From Bacteroidaceae bacterium (GTDB lineage Bacteria; Bacteroidota; Bacteroidia; Bacteroidales; Bacteroidaceae), in assembly GCA_017557635.1 (NCBI GenBank), contig JAFYYH010000016.1, positions 124,001-188,000 on the forward strand: a DNA stretch of 64,000 nucleotides. Reading direction: 5' to 3'. Positions 34,986 through 43,451 of the stretch are shown here, piece by piece. A model generated the notes under the pieces. The model did not search any database and was not told the DNA's origin. It worked only from the letters and a program-made list of their open reading frames with translations. The number at the start of each line of letters is the position of its first letter. Positions within the stretch are counted from its first letter, which is position 1. The position numbers were made by a program, and so were the translations under genes.

Positions 34986-35046
34986 TACGCACTGACCTGC
35001 TACGGAAAGGTTGGGAGACCACCTTTCTGACAGGAAAGTGCGCGTA
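34986..35046 (-). ncRNA. rod-like structured RNA between zapA and rny (6S-like by synteny?)
   Basis: On the minus strand the sequence folds as an extended hairpin. TACG and CACT at the 5' end pair with AGTGCGTA at the 3' end (2-nt bulge); then CCTG with CAGG; then GAAAGGT with ACCTTTC around an 8-10-nt loop. It lies between zapA and rny. In many bacteria the 6S RNA gene sits next to zapA, so a short 6S-type RNA or an rny leader/attenuator are both possible. No promoter is clear. The fold is visible; identity is speculative. Confidence 0.4.
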
Positions 35047-35071
35047 AACCTCGTTTTGAAATGTTTGGAAT

Positions 35072-35392
35072 TTACTCCTGATCGGGAGACAGCATGTTCA
35101 GGTAGGAATCCAGTTCCTTGTCCATCTGCTGTATCTTCTCTTTATACGGAGCCGTATCATTGAAGTCCTCCAACATGACGTTCACCATTGCGATATGCAC
35201 GGCGGCCATCACGTAGTATTTTTCTTCACTCAACTGCGGGAAATGCTCGCGGTAACGGTTGAGTTTATCATTGATACGTCTGGCAGCTTCACGGTACAGC
35301 CTCTCATCCTTTCTGCGGATGGTCAGAGGGTAGTACGTTCCGCCTACCATCAGTTTGATTTCAAACAATTCATCCATTGCCTCTTCTGCCAT
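35072..35392 (-). CDS. zapA: cell division protein ZapA
   Basis: Small FtsZ-associated protein promoting Z-ring bundling. It has 106 residues: an N-terminal beta/alpha head (LFEIKLMVGGTYYPLTIRRKDERLYREAA, about 6-34) and a C-terminal coiled coil. The head motif and size match ZapA. Three nt downstream of a coiled-coil gene in the same operon. Confidence 0.9.
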   Translation of the reverse strand: MAEEAMDELFEIKLMVGGTYYPLTIRRKDERLYREAARRINDKLNRYREHFPQLSEEKYYVMAAVHIAMVNVMLEDFNDTAPYKEKIQQMDKELDSYLNMLSPDQE

Positions 35393-35395
35393 AGC

Positions 35396-35689
35396 TTACA
35401 CGTTTAACAGTTTAATGCAATGGTCTATCTCGCGCACCAGTCCTGATACCCTGCGTTTGGTGTCATCAATGTCGTGACCCGAAACTTCAAGGACTTTAGA
35501 CCGTTTCAAATTCTGATATGATTCCTTGAGGCTGGCAAGCTGCTCTTTCAACTGCCTGATTTCCTCATCCTTGGCCTCTATCTGGCCCTGGAGCTCGGAA
35601 TTGTTGCTCTTGACAGTATCATAGAGATCAACCAGTTTCCTGATTTTCCCCTCGAACTGCTCAATCAGTCTGGAATCGTCCTCAGTCAT
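35396..35689 (-). CDS. small coiled-coil protein upstream of zapA
   Basis: A 97-residue, mostly helical, highly charged protein: IEQFEGKIRKLVDLYDTVKSN, then a heptad-rich stretch to about residue 65, and a C-terminal VSGLVREIDHCIKLLNV. The position directly before zapA (3-nt gap) and the coiled-coil nature suggest a ZapB-like division partner. The assignment rests on context; sequence alone would not identify it. Confidence 0.75.
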   Translation of the reverse strand: MTEDDSRLIEQFEGKIRKLVDLYDTVKSNNSELQGQIEAKDEEIRQLKEQLASLKESYQNLKRSKVLEVSGHDIDDTKRRVSGLVREIDHCIKLLNV

Positions 35690-35719
35690 ATTCTGATTAA
35701 AATATCAGTATTTGAAGCA

Positions 35720-35727
35720 CAAATATA
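35720..35727 (-). promoter_or_regulatory. -7 box TATATTTG for the zapA operon
   Basis: Exact consensus on the minus strand, 30 nt before the coiled-coil gene start. Confidence 0.55.
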
Positions 35728-35737
35728 GTCAAATAAT

Positions 35738-35770
35738 ATAAAAAGCGCCAATGGAAAGGCCGCTTTTTTA
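35738..35770 (-). terminator. intrinsic terminator of the gene ending at 35768
   Basis: Read leftward: AAAAAAGCGGCC, 8-nt loop, GGCGCTTTTT. The stem overlaps the last codons and leads straight into the zapA-operon promoter. Confidence 0.7.
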
Positions 35771-36421
35771 TCTGTTTCTCAGCATTTCGCGGGCTGCCTC
35801 CAGATCCTCTTTCTTGCGGGGTTCCTTCTTGGCCAGAATGAGTGTGTTGAATGCATATTCACTCATCCACTTCTCGCTGAATCCAAGGTGCTGCTGATAC
35901 TGGCGGATGCTGAATACGGTCTTGTAACTGGCCTCGTCCTTCCATGAGTTGTTGGTCATGATCTTGTGGACGGCATCCTCAGTCATGGTACGCAGGGCAC
36001 CACGCATAAAAGAAGGTACGCGGAACTTCCACTTGAGGATGGTTCCGACCTGCATCATGAGGTCTGAGCTGAATCCCTGGAACTGGAACATAAAGGGCTG
36101 GAGCAGATTTACGTTGCGGCAGTTCTTGCGGATGCAGGTGTCAATCTCCTTGAAGAAATCATCCGATATGCCGTACATCTGTCCCATCATCTTCTTGCAG
36201 CGGTTTTTCTCCGCAACACCAAGTTTGTTTCCTTGGGTCTGTATCTTGAGACCACGCTTGAAAGTGGCCAGGTCGGGGAGCATGTTTATGTTGGTAATAC
36301 CCAGGTTTCCTGCTATTTCAGCCTGCAGGTAAACGCGGATAAGAGTCATAAAGTCCTCCATTCCACCGACGTTTTCCACCTCGTCTGTCTTCTTGCCGAA
36401 TAGGTTCTTGAAAAAGCCCAT
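35768..36421 (-). CDS. hypothetical protein
   Basis: A 217-residue, predicted cytosolic, mainly helical protein starting MGFFKNLFGKKTDEVEN. It contains a Lys/Arg- and Met-rich middle (KNRCKKMMGQMYGISDDFF, about 85-103) and ends KKEDLEAAREMLRNR. I recognise no domain. Alone in its transcription unit, divergent from gapA, with a minus-strand -7 box TACTTTCG at 36479-36486 and its own terminator. Confidence 0.8.
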   Translation of the reverse strand: MGFFKNLFGKKTDEVENVGGMEDFMTLIRVYLQAEIAGNLGITNINMLPDLATFKRGLKIQTQGNKLGVAEKNRCKKMMGQMYGISDDFFKEIDTCIRKNCRNVNLLQPFMFQFQGFSSDLMMQVGTILKWKFRVPSFMRGALRTMTEDAVHKIMTNNSWKDEASYKTVFSIRQYQQHLGFSEKWMSEYAFNTLILAKKEPRKKEDLEAAREMLRNR

Positions 36422-36478
36422 ATTTTTTCTTCCTTTAATCTTAAATTGTTTTAACCTTATTACTTTCGTAATTGTGCG

Positions 36479-36486
36479 CGAAAGTA
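36479..36486 (-). promoter_or_regulatory. -7 box TACTTTCG for the hypothetical gene
   Basis: One-mismatch -7 box on the minus strand, 57 nt before the start at 36421; a back-to-back neighbour of the gapA promoter. Confidence 0.35.
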
Positions 36487-36498
36487 AAAAGAATTTCT

Positions 36499-36506
36499 TA
36501 ATTTTG
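36499..36506 (+). promoter_or_regulatory. -7 box TAATTTTG for gapA
   Basis: Exact TAnnTTTG match, 59 nt before the gapA ATG. Confidence 0.55.
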
Positions 36507-36538
36507 CGCCGTTTTTAGAGAGAAAGAGAATTTTTTGA

Positions 36539-37564
<1,026 letters not shown>

Positions 37565-37586
37565 TTATACCAACTCTTTATAAAGA

Positions 37587-37617
37587 AATCCTCGCAGAAA
37601 TGCGGGGATTTTTTTTT
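37587..37617 (+). terminator. gapA intrinsic terminator
   Basis: AATCCTCGCA/TGCGGGGATT stem with a GAAA tetraloop and a run of T residues through 37617. Its last T is also the first base of the miaA -7 box. Confidence 0.85.
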
Positions 37618-37624
37618 ACCTTCG
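37617..37624 (+). promoter_or_regulatory. -7 box TACCTTCG for miaA
   Basis: One-mismatch -7 box, 8 nt before the miaA ATG, touching the gapA terminator. Confidence 0.4.
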
Positions 37625-37632
37625 CCTAGTCT

Positions 37633-38553
37633 ATGCAGAATTTTGACCTGATAACCATACTTGGACCTACCGCCTGCGGCAAGACAAAACTCGCAGTGGC
37701 GCTTGCCGACCGTATAGGAGGTGAGATACTGAGTGCTGACAGCCGTCAGGTGTACAGGGGTATGGATATCGGCACAGGGAAGGATCTGGCTGATTATGAG
37801 ATTAACGGTCACAGGATTCCTTATCACCTGATTGACATTGCCGAGCCGGGAAGCAAATACAATGTGTATGAGTTTCAGGGGGATTTCCTCAAGGCGTACA
37901 AGGATGTTGTGTCACGCGGTGTCCGGCCCATAATGTGTGGCGGAACCGGCCTTTATCTGGAATCGGTCCTCAGAGGGTACAGGCTTATCCCTGTTCCGGA
38001 GAATCCAGAACTGCGTAAGTCACTGGAGGACAAGTCTCTGGCGGAGCTGACGGAGATACTCAAGGGCTACAAGACTCTGCATAACACTACCGATGTCGAT
38101 ACCTGCAAGCGTGCCATCCGTGCCATCGAGATTGAGGAGTGCTACCGTAACACTCCGGTCGAGGCGGGTGCGTTTCCTGAACTCAGGAGCCTGAACATAG
38201 GTGTAGACATAAGCCGTGACATGAGGCGTGAACTTATAAGCAGCCGCCTTGAGAAACGACTTCAGGAAGGTATGATAGATGAGATCAAAGGCCTGTTGGA
38301 CAGAGGAATACCGGCCGAGGACCTCATCTATTACGGACTTGAATACAAGTATGTCACACTGTATGTGACAGGACAGTTGGAATATAAATATCTGCTTCAG
38401 GAACTGGAGGTTGCCATACACCAGTTCGCTAAGAGGCAGATGACATGGTTCCGTGGTATGGAACGTCGCGGCATACATATCGAGTGGATTCCGTTTGAGT
38501 GGAGTACCGACGATAAGGTTAACCGCATAACTGAACTAATGCAGAAAAAATGA
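37633..38553 (+). CDS. miaA: tRNA dimethylallyltransferase
   Basis: Adds the isopentenyl group to A37 of tRNAs reading UNN codons. 306 residues. P loop ILGPTACGKTKLA (about 9-21), SADSRQVYRGMDIGTGK (about 36-52), GGTGLYLESVLRG (about 103-115) and, near the C terminus, QFAKRQMTWFRGMERR. Starts an operon with a lipid kinase (4-nt ATGA overlap) and kdsA. The start is very close to its promoter. Confidence 0.97.
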   Translation: MQNFDLITILGPTACGKTKLAVALADRIGGEILSADSRQVYRGMDIGTGKDLADYEINGHRIPYHLIDIAEPGSKYNVYEFQGDFLKAYKDVVSRGVRPIMCGGTGLYLESVLRGYRLIPVPENPELRKSLEDKSLAELTEILKGYKTLHNTTDVDTCKRAIRAIEIEECYRNTPVEAGAFPELRSLNIGVDISRDMRRELISSRLEKRLQEGMIDEIKGLLDRGIPAEDLIYYGLEYKYVTLYVTGQLEYKYLLQELEVAIHQFAKRQMTWFRGMERRGIHIEWIPFEWSTDDKVNRITELMQKK

Positions 38554-39476
38554 TGACCGTTGAAGAAGAGAGATGGGGAATAGTATATGTACCCCGTGCA
38601 GGTGTAAGCAATACACTCAAGAGGTGGGAGCAGATAAGAGAGTATCTGGAGTTCCGCAAGGTCAAGTATGACGTAGTGCAGTCCGAGGGCGAAGGCTCCA
38701 TCGAGCGCATTACCCGTATGCTTATCGACAGCGGCCACAAGACGATTGTGGTCGTGGGTGGTGACGAGGCTCTTAACGATGCCATCAATGCCATTATGTT
38801 CTCTCCCCGTGAAGTTCGCCAGAACCTCACTTTCGGTATTGTGCCCAACGGTATCGGTAATGACTTTGCCAGTTTCTGGGGTCTTGAGGTGGACAACTAC
38901 AAGAAGGCCATTCACAGCATTATCGAGCATCGGACCAAAAAGATTGACGTGGGATACTGCTCGTTCCAGGAGGACGGCAGCGAGCGCGTACGTTATTTCC
39001 TTATGGCTGTGAACGTTGGCCTGGGTGCTCAGGCTATCCGCCTGTCGGATATCTGTAAGCGTTTCGGCCGTAAGAACCCTGCATATCTGATTGCAATCTT
39101 CAGCCTGTTCAAGGAGCGCAAGCAGTACAAGATGCGTATCAAGGTGAACAGTGAGGAGATCAACGACAAGATAATGACCATCTGTATAGGTAACTCACGC
39201 GGTTACGGTATGACTCCGAGCGCTGTGCCTTACAACGGATGGCTGGACCTTTCGGTAGTTTACAGGCCTAAGTTCTGGCAGACCATACGCGGTCTGTACA
39301 TGATCCTGCACGGTAAGTTCCTGAACCATGAGCAGGTTCGTCCTTACCGTACCAAACAGATTGAGATTATGCAGGCCGACGGTACCCTGACATGTATTGA
39401 CGGCCGTACGCTGAATCATACATTCCCGCTCAAGGTGTCACTTGAGCCGGCAGTTATCAACTTTATAATTCCCTGA
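38550..39476 (+). CDS. diacylglycerol/lipid kinase family protein (YegS-like)
   Basis: A 308-residue DAGK-catalytic-domain protein, probably phosphorylating diacylglycerol or another lipid at the inner membrane surface. Motifs: VVVGGDEALNDAINAIM (about 68-84; usually GGDGT in the family, here GGDEA), FGIVPNGIGNDFA (about 95-107) and a C-terminal CIDGRTL. The changed GGDG motif makes the activity less certain. Overlaps miaA by 4 nt and precedes kdsA by 4 nt. Confidence 0.85.
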   Translation: MMTVEEERWGIVYVPRAGVSNTLKRWEQIREYLEFRKVKYDVVQSEGEGSIERITRMLIDSGHKTIVVVGGDEALNDAINAIMFSPREVRQNLTFGIVPNGIGNDFASFWGLEVDNYKKAIHSIIEHRTKKIDVGYCSFQEDGSERVRYFLMAVNVGLGAQAIRLSDICKRFGRKNPAYLIAIFSLFKERKQYKMRIKVNSEEINDKIMTICIGNSRGYGMTPSAVPYNGWLDLSVVYRPKFWQTIRGLYMILHGKFLNHEQVRPYRTKQIEIMQADGTLTCIDGRTLNHTFPLKVSLEPAVINFIIP

Positions 39477-39480
39477 TAAG

Positions 39481-40272
39481 ATGGCACTTTTTAAGGATTC
39501 AAAGAACTTTTTCCTGTTGGCAGGTCCTTGCGTGATAGAAGGCGAGGAGATGGCCATGCGCATTGCTGAGAAGTGTGTCGATATTACCTCACGCCTGGGT
39601 ATTCCCTATGCGTTCAAGGGCTCTTTCAAGAAAGCCAACCGCTCACGCATAGATTCATTCACCGGAATCGGTGACGAGAAGGCACTCAAGATACTGGCCC
39701 GCGTACGCAGCGAGTTCGGTATTCCCGTAGTGACCGATATCCATCGCGAGGAAGATGCTGTCATGGCAGCGGAATATGTTGATATCCTGCAGATTCCGGC
39801 ATTCCTGTGCCGTCAGACAGACCTTCTGGTGGCTGCTGCCCGTACAGGCAAGACCGTAAACATAAAGAAGGGACAGTTCCTGGCTCCTGAGGCCATGCAG
39901 TTTGCAGCTCAGAAAGTTGCTGATGCAGGAAATAAGAATATCATGCTCACAGAGCGCGGCAGTACATTCGGATATCAGGATCTGGTGGTTGATTTCCGCG
40001 GCATCCCCGAAATGCAGCAGTTCGGATATCCTGTAGTTGTGGATTGCACCCATTCACTGCAGCGTCCCAACCAGACCAGCGGCGTTACCGGCGGTCAGCC
40101 CGAACTTATAGAGACTATTTCAAAGGCAGCCGTAGCGGTAGGAGCCGACGGACTCTTCATGGAGACTCATGAGAATCCCTCTCAGGCCAAGAGTGACGGA
40201 GCCAACATGCTTCCGCTTGACCTGCTTGAAGGGTTGCTTACAAAACTGGTGCGTATCCGCGCCGCTCTCTGA
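39481..40272 (+). CDS. kdsA: 3-deoxy-8-phosphooctulonate synthase
   Basis: Condenses phosphoenolpyruvate with arabinose-5-phosphate to KDO-8-phosphate for lipopolysaccharide. 263 residues. LAGPCVIEGEEMAMRIAE (about 13-30), FKGSFKKANRSRIDSF (about 47-62), CRQTDLLVAAA, DCTHSLQRPN and METHENPSQAKSDGANM with metal and substrate ligands. Last gene of miaA-kinase-kdsA; its stop codon lies within the extended arm of the inverted-repeat element that follows. Confidence 0.97.
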   Translation: MALFKDSKNFFLLAGPCVIEGEEMAMRIAEKCVDITSRLGIPYAFKGSFKKANRSRIDSFTGIGDEKALKILARVRSEFGIPVVTDIHREEDAVMAAEYVDILQIPAFLCRQTDLLVAAARTGKTVNIKKGQFLAPEAMQFAAQKVADAGNKNIMLTERGSTFGYQDLVVDFRGIPEMQQFGYPVVVDCTHSLQRPNQTSGVTGGQPELIETISKAAVAVGADGLFMETHENPSQAKSDGANMLPLDLLEGLLTKLVRIRAAL

Positions 40273-40413
40273 AAGCAGTACCATTGGGGACGGTTCCGTT
40301 TGGTATCGTTTTATAATTAAATACAAAAAGAACAGCGACTTACAATTAAGCCGCTGTTTCTTGTTTAGCAAAACGATACCAAACGGAACCGTCCCCAATG
40401 GTACTGTTTTCAG
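40269..40413. repeat. REPIN-like inverted repeat element, copy 2
   Basis: Perfect 37-bp inverted arms at 40276-40312 and 40370-40406, containing GGGGACGGTTCCGTTTGG. They extend outward (one mismatch) through the kdsA and serS stop codons, CTGAAA(G/A)CAG. Each arm has its own hairpin: outer GTACCA pairs with inner TGGTAT. Inside is a further hairpin AACAGCG-CTT/AAG-CGCTGTT (40331-40358) with flanking A and T runs, able to end transcription from both convergent genes. Confidence 0.88.
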
Positions 40414-41729
40414 TCGATAATTTCGAATCCTGTGTAAGGAACCAGCGCCTTTGGAATCTTGATTCCCTTGTCGGTCTGGTTGTTCTCCAGCAGTGCTGCA
40501 ACTATGCGGGGCAGTGCAAGTGCTGAGCCGTTCAGTGTGTGGCAGAGTTCGGCTTTCTTCTCGCCGGCCTTGCGGTAGCGGCACTTCAGACGGTTGGCCT
40601 GATATGTATCGAAGTTTGATACTGATGAAACCTCAAGCCAGCGGTGCTGTGCCTCAGAGTAAACCTCAAAGTCATAGCAGATGGCTGAAGTGAAGCTCTG
40701 GTCACCGCCGCAAAGACGCAGAATGCGGTAGGGGAGTTCCAGCTTCTGGAGCAGGCCCTCTACGTGAGCAAGCATCTCCTTGTGGCTCTCGGCAGAATGC
40801 TCGGGAGTATCGATACGAACAATCTCAATCTTTGAGAACTCATGCAGACGGTTCAGACCGCGTACATCCTTTCCGTATGAACCGGCCTCGCGACGGAAGC
40901 ACTCTGTGTAAGCGCAGTTCTTGATGGGGAGTTGCTTCTCATCCAGAATAACGTCACGGTAGATGTTGGTTACGGGAACCTCGGCGGTAGGAATCAGATA
41001 GAGGTCATCAACCTCGCAGTGGTACATCTGGCCCTCCTTGTCGGGAAGCTGGCCTGTGCCGTAACCTGATGCCTGGTTGACAACTGTGGGAGGCATGATC
41101 TCAGTGTATCCTGCCTTGTTGGCCTCGGCCAGGAAGAAGTTGATGAGAGCACGCTGCAGCTGTGCACCTTTTCCTATATATACGGGGAAGCCTGCGCCTG
41201 TGATCTTTACGCCAAGGTCAAAATCAATCAGGTTGTACTTCTTGGCAAGTTCCCAGTGGGGAACCTTGGCCTCGCCGTTCTCGGGGTTGCATGTCCAGTT
41301 GCCTACTGTATCCTGTCCGATTACGCACTCCTTGAGGTTTGACTTAACCACCCAGTTGTCCTCGGCGCATGTGCCTTCGGGAACCTCAGGGTAGGGAATG
41401 TTGGGGATGGTGCACAGGAGAGCGGTCAGATCATTCTCTGCCTGCTCCTTCTTTGACTCCAGTTCTGTTGCTGCAGCCTTGAGCTCTGCAACCTTGGCCT
41501 TGGCCTGTTCGGCCTCCTCCTTGTTGCCGGCCTTCATAGCCTGTCCGATCTTGGCGGCAAGCACCTTGCCTTCGGCAAGATTGTTGTCCAACTGTGCCTG
41601 GGCCTTCTTTCTGTCGTCATTCAGCTTTATAGCCTGGGCAATTGCCTCCTCTGCATTCTTGAAATGCTTCTTCTTCAGACCTGCAATAACGAGATCGGTC
41701 TGTTCTGTGATCTGTTTGAGTGTGAGCAT
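40410..41729 (-). CDS. serS: seryl-tRNA synthetase
   Basis: Charges tRNA-Ser; 439 residues. The N-terminal antiparallel coiled-coil arm (about 25-110) contacts tRNA. The class II catalytic core has motif 2 CFRREAGSYGKDVRGLNRLHEF (about 277-298) and motif 3 LNGSALALPRIVAALLENNQ (about 400-419), plus EVSSVSNFDTYQANR. Convergent with kdsA, sharing the inverted-repeat element; downstream of the L27 terminator. Confidence 0.97.
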   Translation of the reverse strand: MLTLKQITEQTDLVIAGLKKKHFKNAEEAIAQAIKLNDDRKKAQAQLDNNLAEGKVLAAKIGQAMKAGNKEEAEQAKAKVAELKAAATELESKKEQAENDLTALLCTIPNIPYPEVPEGTCAEDNWVVKSNLKECVIGQDTVGNWTCNPENGEAKVPHWELAKKYNLIDFDLGVKITGAGFPVYIGKGAQLQRALINFFLAEANKAGYTEIMPPTVVNQASGYGTGQLPDKEGQMYHCEVDDLYLIPTAEVPVTNIYRDVILDEKQLPIKNCAYTECFRREAGSYGKDVRGLNRLHEFSKIEIVRIDTPEHSAESHKEMLAHVEGLLQKLELPYRILRLCGGDQSFTSAICYDFEVYSEAQHRWLEVSSVSNFDTYQANRLKCRYRKAGEKKAELCHTLNGSALALPRIVAALLENNQTDKGIKIPKALVPYTGFEIID

Positions 41730-41751
41730 CGGAAATTTTTAATCTTTAAAT

Positions 41752-41784
41752 AAAAAAGGCCCACAGAATAAGTGAGCCTCTTTT
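41752..41784 (-). terminator. terminator of the rplU-rpmA operon
   Basis: Read leftward: AAAAGAGGCTCAC, 7-nt loop, GTGGGCCTTTTTT, with two non-Watson-Crick positions, followed by T residues. Confidence 0.75.
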
Positions 41785-41799
41785 AAGTTGTTTGGTTTA

Positions 41800-42072
41800 T
41801 CAGGCCTCAGCTTTCTCCTCTACGGGGATTACTGAAACATAACTTCTGTCCTTGCGGCCTTTCTTGAACTGAACAACACCGTCAACGAGTGCGAACAGAG
41901 TGTGGTCTTTACCCATACCGATGTTCTCGCCCGGATTGTGCTGTGTACCGCGCTGACGTACTATAATGTTACCTGCTTTTGCATACTGTCCACCCCAAAT
42001 CTTAACGCCCAGACGTTTGCTGGCAGACTCACGGCCGTTCTTAGAACTACCTACACCTTTTTTATGTGCCAT
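41800..42072 (-). CDS. rpmA: ribosomal protein bL27
   Basis: Large-subunit protein near the peptidyl transferase centre. 90 residues beginning [20 protein letters not shown], then [22 protein letters not shown] and [13 protein letters not shown]. Nineteen nt downstream of rplU, the usual order. No N-terminal extension requiring the Prp cleavage seen in Firmicutes. Confidence 0.98.
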   Translation of the reverse strand: MAHKKGVGSSKNGRESASKRLGVKIWGGQYAKAGNIIVRQRGTQHNPGENIGMGKDHTLFALVDGVVQFKKGRKDRSYVSVIPVEEKAEA

Positions 42073-42091
42073 TTCTTTCTAGTTTTTAGGG

Positions 42092-42409
42092 TTATGCTAC
42101 TACTTCCTTAACCAGAAGCTCTGTGAACTGCTGGCGGTGACCGTTCAGCTTACGGTAACCTTTTCTTCTTCTCTTGTGGAATACAAGAACCTTGTCACCC
42201 TTTACGAGCGGGGTCTTGACCTCACATACTACCTTTGCGCCCTTAACGGTAGGAGCACCTACGGTGACCTTTCCGTCCTTGTCGGCGAGAAGGATCTTCT
42301 CGAACTCTACGCTTGCACCGGCCTCAACGTCCTGAATGTGGTGCACGAACAGCTTCATTCCCTGTTCAATCTTGAACTGCTGTCCCTGAATTTCAGCAAT
42401 AACGTACAT
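42092..42409 (-). CDS. rplU: ribosomal protein bL21
   Basis: 105-residue large-subunit protein: [37 protein letters not shown], and C-terminal [18 protein letters not shown], the bL21 signature. First gene of rplU-rpmA. Its leader (42410-42490) is about 80 nt and contains pairable segments (GAGGT with ACCTC), so a regulatory leader is possible but unproven. Confidence 0.98.
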   Translation of the reverse strand: MYVIAEIQGQQFKIEQGMKLFVHHIQDVEAGASVEFEKILLADKDGKVTVGAPTVKGAKVVCEVKTPLVKGDKVLVFHKRRRKGYRKLNGHRQQFTELLVKEVVA

Positions 42410-42496
42410 TAAATCTTGCTTTTATTCGTTTCTCCGTGAGGTGGTCGGCACTCTGCTGCTGACACTTCTCTGACCTCTGCGGCACTTAATCGGGCG

Positions 42497-42504
42497 CAAA
42501 ATTA
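42497..42504 (-). promoter_or_regulatory. -7 box TAATTTTG for rplU-rpmA
   Basis: Exact consensus on the minus strand, 87 nt upstream of rplU; transcription would start near 42490, giving the long leader. Confidence 0.55.
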
Positions 42505-42608
42505 GTACTTTGCACCGTCATGGCAAAATATTTTGGTTGTTTTTTTATATTAAACAAGGAGTGATTCCAGTTAGTTTCAAAACTGATGCGTTTATCAATT
42601 AAAAAACC

Positions 42609-42616
42609 TTATATTT
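42609..42616 (+). promoter_or_regulatory. -7 box TATATTTG for the lipoprotein at 42654
   Basis: Exact consensus, 37 nt before the ATG. Confidence 0.55.
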
Positions 42617-42653
42617 GCCGAAAATAACTCAAAACTTCACACCAATTAGTCTT

Positions 42654-43448
42654 ATGAAAAGATTTCTTTTTTTTCTCGCAGCAGCATCCTTAGTTGCATT
42701 TACATCATGTGATGAGACAAACCAGGATAATATTGAAGATGCATCAAACGGTGCAGGCAGTGTATACGGTACATGGGTGAACGATCTGGCTCATGAATCA
42801 GAAGACGTACTGGTTATCAATGAAAACGGAACCGGTTCACTTCATAGGGAAGATTTTACTTTTACCTATGACGGTAAACTGGATTCTATCCATATCTGTA
42901 ATGTCTACGGTGAGGGTCATGAGGAGATAACTTCATACAAAGTAACATTCCTTGGAGACATAATGACATGGTCATATACCGAGGAGAACGGTTACGTTTC
43001 TTATGAGATATGGTACAAAGAGGGCGGAAACTTCAGTCGTAAGGTTGCCGACGGCAGATATGACCTGTTCACAGACGCATCGGCCGATGATACAATGGCT
43101 GTTTATATCTTCAATGGCAACAAAGTTGATCTCTACATCATTGCATGGGGTGAGCATCTTTCAGGAACCTTTACTCATGAGAACGGTGTACTGACAATGA
43201 ATTTTACAGAAGGAAAATGCCTGAGTTCAGAGCCTGATCACCTTTCATGGTTTGCTCCAGGTCTGGATCCTGAAACTCTTGAGCCCTATGCCGGGTATGA
43301 GTGGTATGACATGAAAACTCTTGATGATTGGACCGCGCAGCGATATAATGGCGATAAGCAAATGTTCGGTAAGGTGACATTTGTACTCGCCAGTGAAACA
43401 GAAGGTTACGGAAGCGCAGGCCGCTCCGGCAAGATCAAAAAGCACTAA
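42654..43448 (+). CDS. hypothetical lipoprotein, lipocalin-like
   Basis: A 264-residue exported lipoprotein (MKRFLFFLAAASLVAFTSC, lipid Cys19). The mature part starts GSVYGTWVNDLAHESEDVLVINENGTG, a pattern seen in lipocalin-like Bacteroidota lipoproteins, and continues with beta-strand-rich sequence. ATG 42654 is used; the upstream in-frame ATG at 42615 overlaps the -7 box. It stands alone, its stop 3 nt from the convergent MFS stop. Function unknown. Confidence 0.75.
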   Translation: MKRFLFFLAAASLVAFTSCDETNQDNIEDASNGAGSVYGTWVNDLAHESEDVLVINENGTGSLHREDFTFTYDGKLDSIHICNVYGEGHEEITSYKVTFLGDIMTWSYTEENGYVSYEIWYKEGGNFSRKVADGRYDLFTDASADDTMAVYIFNGNKVDLYIIAWGEHLSGTFTHENGVLTMNFTEGKCLSSEPDHLSWFAPGLDPETLEPYAGYEWYDMKTLDDWTAQRYNGDKQMFGKVTFVLASETEGYGSAGRSGKIKKH

Positions 43449-43451
43449 TAT

